A DNA stretch of 64,000 bases, taken from assembly GCA_964390495.1 (NCBI GenBank), contig CAYMIN010000004.1:1-64000 (forward strand), given 5' to 3'. The translations under genes and the position numbers were made by a program. Positions 60,170 to 64,000 of the stretch are shown one piece after another (position 1 is the stretch's first letter; each line of letters starts with the position of its first letter). The notes below the pieces were generated by a model. That model was not told the DNA's origin and did not search any database. It saw only the letters and a list, made by a program, of their open reading frames with translations. This stretch comes from UBA11051 sp964390495. GTDB taxonomy: Bacteria > Armatimonadota > Zipacnadia > Zipacnadales > UBA11051.

Positions 60170-61177
60170 ATGGCTTTACAGGTTGGAGTAATCGGCCTCA
60201 AGGGGCACCAGGGCGTCGCCCTGAGCGGGATAGCACAGCGCGAGGACTGTCGCCTGGCAGCGGTGTGTGACGATGATGAGAGTAAGCTTGCGGAGGCGGC
60301 GCAAGGGCCGGCGGCCGACGAGAACACTCTCACCTTTACTGACGCCCAGCAGATGCTGGCGGAAGTGGAGCTTGATGTGGTGGTGGAAGCCGGCACCGAT
60401 AATCTGCGCGGGCAGACCATCATCGCCTGCGCCGAGCGGGGGATTCACGTTCTGGCCGAGAAGCCGCTGGCCTTCACGCTTGAGGAGCTCGACCAGGTGC
60501 GCGCGGCTGTTGACAGGGCCGGCGTGCAGCTCTCGATGCTTTTGACCATGCGCTATGAGCCGGCCTATCTCGCGATCAAGCAGGCGGTAGGCGACGGGGT
60601 TCTGGGACAAGTCTGCCTGGCAACCATGCAGAAGAGCTACCGCCTGGGGCAGCGGCCCGCATGGCAAAGGCGCAAGGCGACTTTCAGCGGGATCATCCCC
60701 TTTATCGGGATTCACGCGCTGGACCTGATCCGCTATACGTCGGGGTGTCACTTCGTCTCAGGTGCCGGCTATCAAGGCAATGTTGGCCATCCGGCAATGG
60801 GCGACATGGAAGATAGCGCCTGTCTGGCCCTGCAGCTTGATAATGGGGCTTCGGCGGCGGTGCGCCTGGATTACTGCCGCCCGCAGGCCGCGCCCACTCA
60901 CGGCGATGATCGGCTGCGACTGGCGGGAAACGCAGGCGTCATCGAGGCCACCGGCTGCGGCGAGACGGTTACGCTGATAACGCAGGACCAAGGCCCGCGC
61001 GAACTGGAGTTGCCACCGGCGCTCGACCAGTGGGACAACTTCATCGGCTCGCTGTGCGGTGACGAGGAGTGCCTGGTGCCGGCGGCCGATTGCTTCTATA
61101 TCACCGAAGTCGTCTTGCGACTGCGAGACGCCGTCATCCGGGGTCTTGTGGCCGAGCTGCCATCGCCCGAGGCCTGA
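60170..61177 (+). CDS. Gfo/Idh/MocA-family oxidoreductase
   Basis: This 335-residue NAD(P)-dependent sugar or inositol dehydrogenase-like protein has the Rossmann start LQVGVIGLKGHQGVAL and the AEKPLAFTLEEL segment with the family's EKP motif (K near residue 103). GSLCGDEECLVPAADCFYITEV is the typical C-terminal stretch. The glycine-rich loop GLKGHQG departs from the usual GxGxxG. GACGGAGG lies before the ATG. It heads the operon with an FAD oxidoreductase and DUF1284 genes, divergent from the pseudopilin gene. Confidence 0.9.
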   Translation: MALQVGVIGLKGHQGVALSGIAQREDCRLAAVCDDDESKLAEAAQGPAADENTLTFTDAQQMLAEVELDVVVEAGTDNLRGQTIIACAERGIHVLAEKPLAFTLEELDQVRAAVDRAGVQLSMLLTMRYEPAYLAIKQAVGDGVLGQVCLATMQKSYRLGQRPAWQRRKATFSGIIPFIGIHALDLIRYTSGCHFVSGAGYQGNVGHPAMGDMEDSACLALQLDNGASAAVRLDYCRPQAAPTHGDDRLRLAGNAGVIEATGCGETVTLITQDQGPRELELPPALDQWDNFIGSLCGDEECLVPAADCFYITEVVLRLRDAVIRGLVAELPSPEA

Positions 61178-61209
61178 AGTGGCAACATTCCAGGAGTTTT
61201 GAGAGGACA

Positions 61210-62577
61210 ATGCCAGTGGGAAACGACAAGTCGAAGGTGACGGTCGCGGCGGCTGCGGTGCCGGTGCTGGGGGAGTACGATGTGGTCGTCTGTGGCGGCG
61301 GCCCGGCGGGCATTGGTGCGGCTGTAGCGGCAGGCCGCGCCGGTGCTCGCACGCTGCTGATCGAGGCCACCAGTTGCTTGGGAGGGCTGATTGGTAATGC
61401 CGGTCTGCGGGGGTTCTGCGATTCGCCTGGCGGGCCGATCTTCGACGAGTTGGTGGAGCGGCTGCTGGAGTTGGGAGCCGCCCAGTGGCGCATTGATACG
61501 GAGCGGTTCAGGCCGCCGGGGCGCCTCTGGTATCACCCGGAGACAGCTAGGGCGCTGACGCTGGAAATGGTCACAGAGGCGGACGCGGAGGTGCTGCTGG
61601 CTACGTTCGCCGAGGGTGCGTGGGTGACGGATGACCGGGTGGCAGGCGTTTTCATCGCGACCAAACGCGCGCGGCAGTTGGTGCGCGCCAAGGCGGTTAT
61701 TGATTGCACGGCGGATGCGGACATCGCCGCCGATGCCGGAGCGCCCTTCCGCTATGGCGACCCCCAAGACGGGCATATCCAGGTCTGTTGCTTCCGTTGG
61801 GTAATAGGTGAGGTGGACGCCGAACGCTTCGCGCGGGAGCGGCCGGGCGACGAAGAGTTGGCCGCGCTCTTCGCACAGGCGGTGCGTGAAGGCGCAATTC
61901 GGGTCCCGGACGGCCTGTTCGACCATGATCCGGCGACCTTTCCGTTCGATGCCGAAACCGGTGCTCTTTACCTCGAGGGGTGGGAGTTTGAGGAGCTTGA
62001 TGCGACCGACCCGGTACAGAACGCTCGGGCCCTGGCGCAGAGTCAGCTTGCCGCGCTGCAGATCGTCCGCTGGTGCCGTGCGCATCTGCCCGGCTACGAG
62101 CAATGTCGCGTCGAGCGCTTCCCGACCTCGCTGGGGATACGCGAGTCGCGGCGGATCATCGGCCATTACACCTTGACTCAGGAGGATGTGCTGGCAGGGC
62201 GGAAGTTCGATGACGGGGTGGTGCCGGCGTGGTTCTGGCTGGACCTGCACGACCCGCCGCCGCATCAGGAGCCGCATACCCTGGAATACGTGAAGGCCAG
62301 TCAGCCGCCTGCGGGCGACTGGTATGAGATTCCGTACCGGTCACTGCTGCCGCGCGGGATCAAGGGCTTGCTGGTGGCCGGTCGCAGCATCTCCGCCGAC
62401 CGCAAGGCCCACGGCTCATTGCGCATCATGCCGACCTGCATGTTCATCGGGACCGCTGCAGGCACGGCCGCGGCGATTGCAGCCGCAGAGGGCACAGATG
62501 TGAGTGAGCTGGCGGGCGCGCGCCTCAAGCGGACACTGCTGGCAGATACCGAATGGGAGATACAACCGCAGACTTAG
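61210..62577 (+). CDS. FAD-dependent oxidoreductase
   Basis: This 455-residue protein has a lone FAD-binding domain: EYDVVVCGGGPAGIGAAVAAGRAG (about 24-47) with the GxGxxG variant, LLIEATSCLGG, AKAVIDCTADADIAADAG and the late GLLVAGRSISADRKAHGSLR that closes the FAD site. It belongs to the PF12831-type FAD oxidoreductases, which often occur with sugar-degradation genes. The substrate is unknown. The ATG at 61210 was chosen by GAGAGG just upstream; the frame opens earlier, inside the preceding gene. It likely works with the Gfo/Idh/MocA enzyme. Confidence 0.88.
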   Translation: MPVGNDKSKVTVAAAAVPVLGEYDVVVCGGGPAGIGAAVAAGRAGARTLLIEATSCLGGLIGNAGLRGFCDSPGGPIFDELVERLLELGAAQWRIDTERFRPPGRLWYHPETARALTLEMVTEADAEVLLATFAEGAWVTDDRVAGVFIATKRARQLVRAKAVIDCTADADIAADAGAPFRYGDPQDGHIQVCCFRWVIGEVDAERFARERPGDEELAALFAQAVREGAIRVPDGLFDHDPATFPFDAETGALYLEGWEFEELDATDPVQNARALAQSQLAALQIVRWCRAHLPGYEQCRVERFPTSLGIRESRRIIGHYTLTQEDVLAGRKFDDGVVPAWFWLDLHDPPPHQEPHTLEYVKASQPPAGDWYEIPYRSLLPRGIKGLLVAGRSISADRKAHGSLRIMPTCMFIGTAAGTAAAIAAAEGTDVSELAGARLKRTLLADTEWEIQPQT

Positions 62578-62710
62578 CGGCTAAATGCCGGCACAGTGAG
62601 TTGCCTCAGCGGCATGGCCGGAGCAGGTCAAGGGCAGCTCTGCGGGCAAATAGAGCAAGGCAATTTCAGGCTGAGCCACCGACAGCGTTCCAAAGAGGAG
62701 GAAGTATTTC

Positions 62711-63676
62711 ATGGCCGAGAAGCAGGATGAATGCAAAGACGGCATGACGATGCGGCCGCACCACCTGATGTGTCTGTTTTGCCTCAAGGGTGGGGGCAAC
62801 CCCCCGGACCGCGAGAGCGCCAGACTGGATGAGAAGCTGCAGGCCATCGAGGCTGACCGCAATATCCTCATCACTCTGGAGACCGCTTTCGACTGCATGG
62901 GCGGACCGACAACCTTCCCGACCAAGCACGATGCGGCGACCCGCCGCAAGGACCTGCAGGTGCTGCGGGCGCTGAACATGGTGCCGGACGCTACCCGCAA
63001 TGCCAGGGAGCTGTTCCACCGGCGCATCCCACAGAATATCCCTAACCTGGCGGGCATCTGCCAGCTCGGGGGTGAGAGCGGGCCGGCGTGGCAGGAATGT
63101 CCGGAGGCCTATACCGGAGCCTACGAAAAGGGCCTGGAGGAGGGCATCATCATCTTCCGCGATCCGGTGGAGAAGGAGCAGTCGAAGGTGGATTCGGCGG
63201 CGGAAATAATGACCGCCGAGCGGCTGCGGGTCCGGCCGCATCACCTCTGCTGCATCTTGTGCGCCTATGGCGGCGGGATGAGAGCGCCGCTGGTCGAGGA
63301 CAACCTTTGGGAGATCCTCGTGCGTAGTCGCGAGAATCCCGACATCGAGATCGAGCTAATCGAGGGCGCCTGCATGGTCTGCCCGCCGTGTCAGGGCTAC
63401 GATCCGGACAAGGAGATCTGCGATGCCGGCTGCGGGCTGCGGGACCGGCTCAAGGACCTCAACACCTTCCAGAAGCTGGGCCTGCAACATGGTGATGTGC
63501 TGCCGGCCCGGGAGCTGTGGGCGCTGCTGTTCGAGAAGCTCGAGAGCCTGGCGGACATCTGCGACAATCCCGACGGCGTCATCCCGGAGTGGAGCACTTG
63601 CGGCGGTACCCACAGCGGCAAGTACGAGAAGCTGCGCGCCGAGGGCGTGGACAAGCTGCTCAATCCGGAGGAGTGA
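62711..63676 (+). CDS. Double-domain DUF1284 protein
   Basis: This 321-residue protein contains two DUF1284-like repeats. The first begins MRPHHLMCLFCLKGGG (about 14-29), the second RPHHLCCILCAYGGG (about 176-190). Each carries an HHLxC motif and further cysteines (CMVCPPCQGYDPDKEICDAGC in the second) that could bind metal. The family has no known function. AGAGGAGG lies before the ATG. A paralog starts 5 bases after its stop. Confidence 0.82.
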   Translation: MAEKQDECKDGMTMRPHHLMCLFCLKGGGNPPDRESARLDEKLQAIEADRNILITLETAFDCMGGPTTFPTKHDAATRRKDLQVLRALNMVPDATRNARELFHRRIPQNIPNLAGICQLGGESGPAWQECPEAYTGAYEKGLEEGIIIFRDPVEKEQSKVDSAAEIMTAERLRVRPHHLCCILCAYGGGMRAPLVEDNLWEILVRSRENPDIEIELIEGACMVCPPCQGYDPDKEICDAGCGLRDRLKDLNTFQKLGLQHGDVLPARELWALLFEKLESLADICDNPDGVIPEWSTCGGTHSGKYEKLRAEGVDKLLNPEE

Positions 63677-63681
63677 GCCTT

Positions 63682-64000
63682 ATGTCACAGGACAATTCCG
63701 CCGGCCATTGGCCGGCAACGCATGGTGAAAAGTGCATCGTTCTCAGGCCCCATCATCTGCTTTGCCTGTTCTGCCTCAAGGGGGGCGGGGATCCCCCCGA
63801 CCGCGAGGAGTGGAAGCTGGATGAGGTGCTGGAGAGAATACGAGCAGACCGCAATCTGCTGATCACACTCCAGACCGCCTTCAACTGCATCGGGGGGCCG
63901 ACCACGGAGCCGACGATGTATGACCCGGCTACCCGTCGCAAGGACCTCCAGGTGCTGCAGAAGCTCAACCTCGCTCCCGGTGATACCCGTTCCGCGTACT
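63682..64000 (+). CDS. DUF1284 paralog, cut by window end
   Basis: The 106 visible residues match the first repeat of the preceding protein: LRPHHLLCLFCLKGGGDPPD, then ADRNLLITLQTAF and ATRRKDLQVLQKLNL. It has GGAGGAG upstream of its ATG at 63682. The reading frame runs out of the window. The pair is a recent tandem duplication, judging by the strong local identity. Confidence 0.82.
   Translation, partial: MSQDNSAGHWPATHGEKCIVLRPHHLLCLFCLKGGGDPPDREEWKLDEVLERIRADRNLLITLQTAFNCIGGPTTEPTMYDPATRRKDLQVLQKLNLAPGDTRSAY

Noticed and set aside
1..64000. tRNA, rRNA, prophage or transposase genes
   Set aside because: I looked for rRNA-like conserved stretches, tRNA T-arm-like GGTTCGAAT motifs and transposase or integrase motifs and saw none that I can support; a covariance search would be decisive.

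Overview
The window looks like chromosomal sequence from an uncultured, GC-rich bacterium, most likely Armatimonadota or a close relative. This is inference. The best clue is two pseudopilins (59308-60018 and 55460-56107) whose N-terminal helix runs into FPVFARAREKARQ, a signature common in Armatimonadota. Heparinase II/III-like proteins, URO-D paralogs, a Gfo/Idh/MocA enzyme and intergenic spacers full of palindromic repeats fit the same picture. I found no rRNA, recognisable tRNA, CRISPR array, prophage or transposase gene.

Layout. 1-2605: a visibly AT-richer three-gene operon behind a near-consensus promoter. It encodes a helical unknown, an HEXXH metallopeptidase-like protein and a dCTP-deaminase-fold protein, and is a candidate accessory or defence module. 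3014-17650: metabolic genes (URO-D-like, aconitase family, DUF1846, hisF, radical SAM plus surE, a serine pathway pair with serA, nucleotidyltransferase, YjbQ). 17896-24580: DNA metabolism and nucleoside genes (recJ, a TrpC-like protein without its catalytic residues, deoC, recO, polX). 25562-33948: URO-D-like, class III aminotransferase, cyclophilin, YihY, MFS, thioredoxin, dut and a tandem pair of pyruvate-kinase C-terminal-domain proteins.

33955-35187 is a GmhB-type phosphatase gene interrupted in frame by a 640 bp cassette: a DUF559 endonuclease domain between two nearly identical 136 bp direct repeats, each with inverted ends. 35532-37831 is a mazG-mnmA-sugar kinase operon. 37920-38563 is an MntA/HepT toxin-antitoxin pair whose HepT has a stop codon exactly at the catalytic tyrosine. 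38612-47000 holds MscS, an exported protein, a stand-alone GspF with a possible micro-ORF, a nitroreductase, an M28 peptidase and a deacetylase-like protein.

47107-51710 pairs an HprK-like kinase with a divergent RtcB-like ligase, next to a glycosyltransferase and a DegT aminotransferase. 51835-60018 contains two consecutive pseudopilin plus heparinase-like modules, each with its own TTGACA promoter, probably for glycan breakdown or binding at the cell surface. 60170-64000 is the opposite-strand operon Gfo/Idh/MocA - FAD oxidoreductase - two DUF1284 paralogs, the last cut by the window edge.

Almost every spacer carries copies of several short palindromic repeat families. These explain most of the non-coding sequence.
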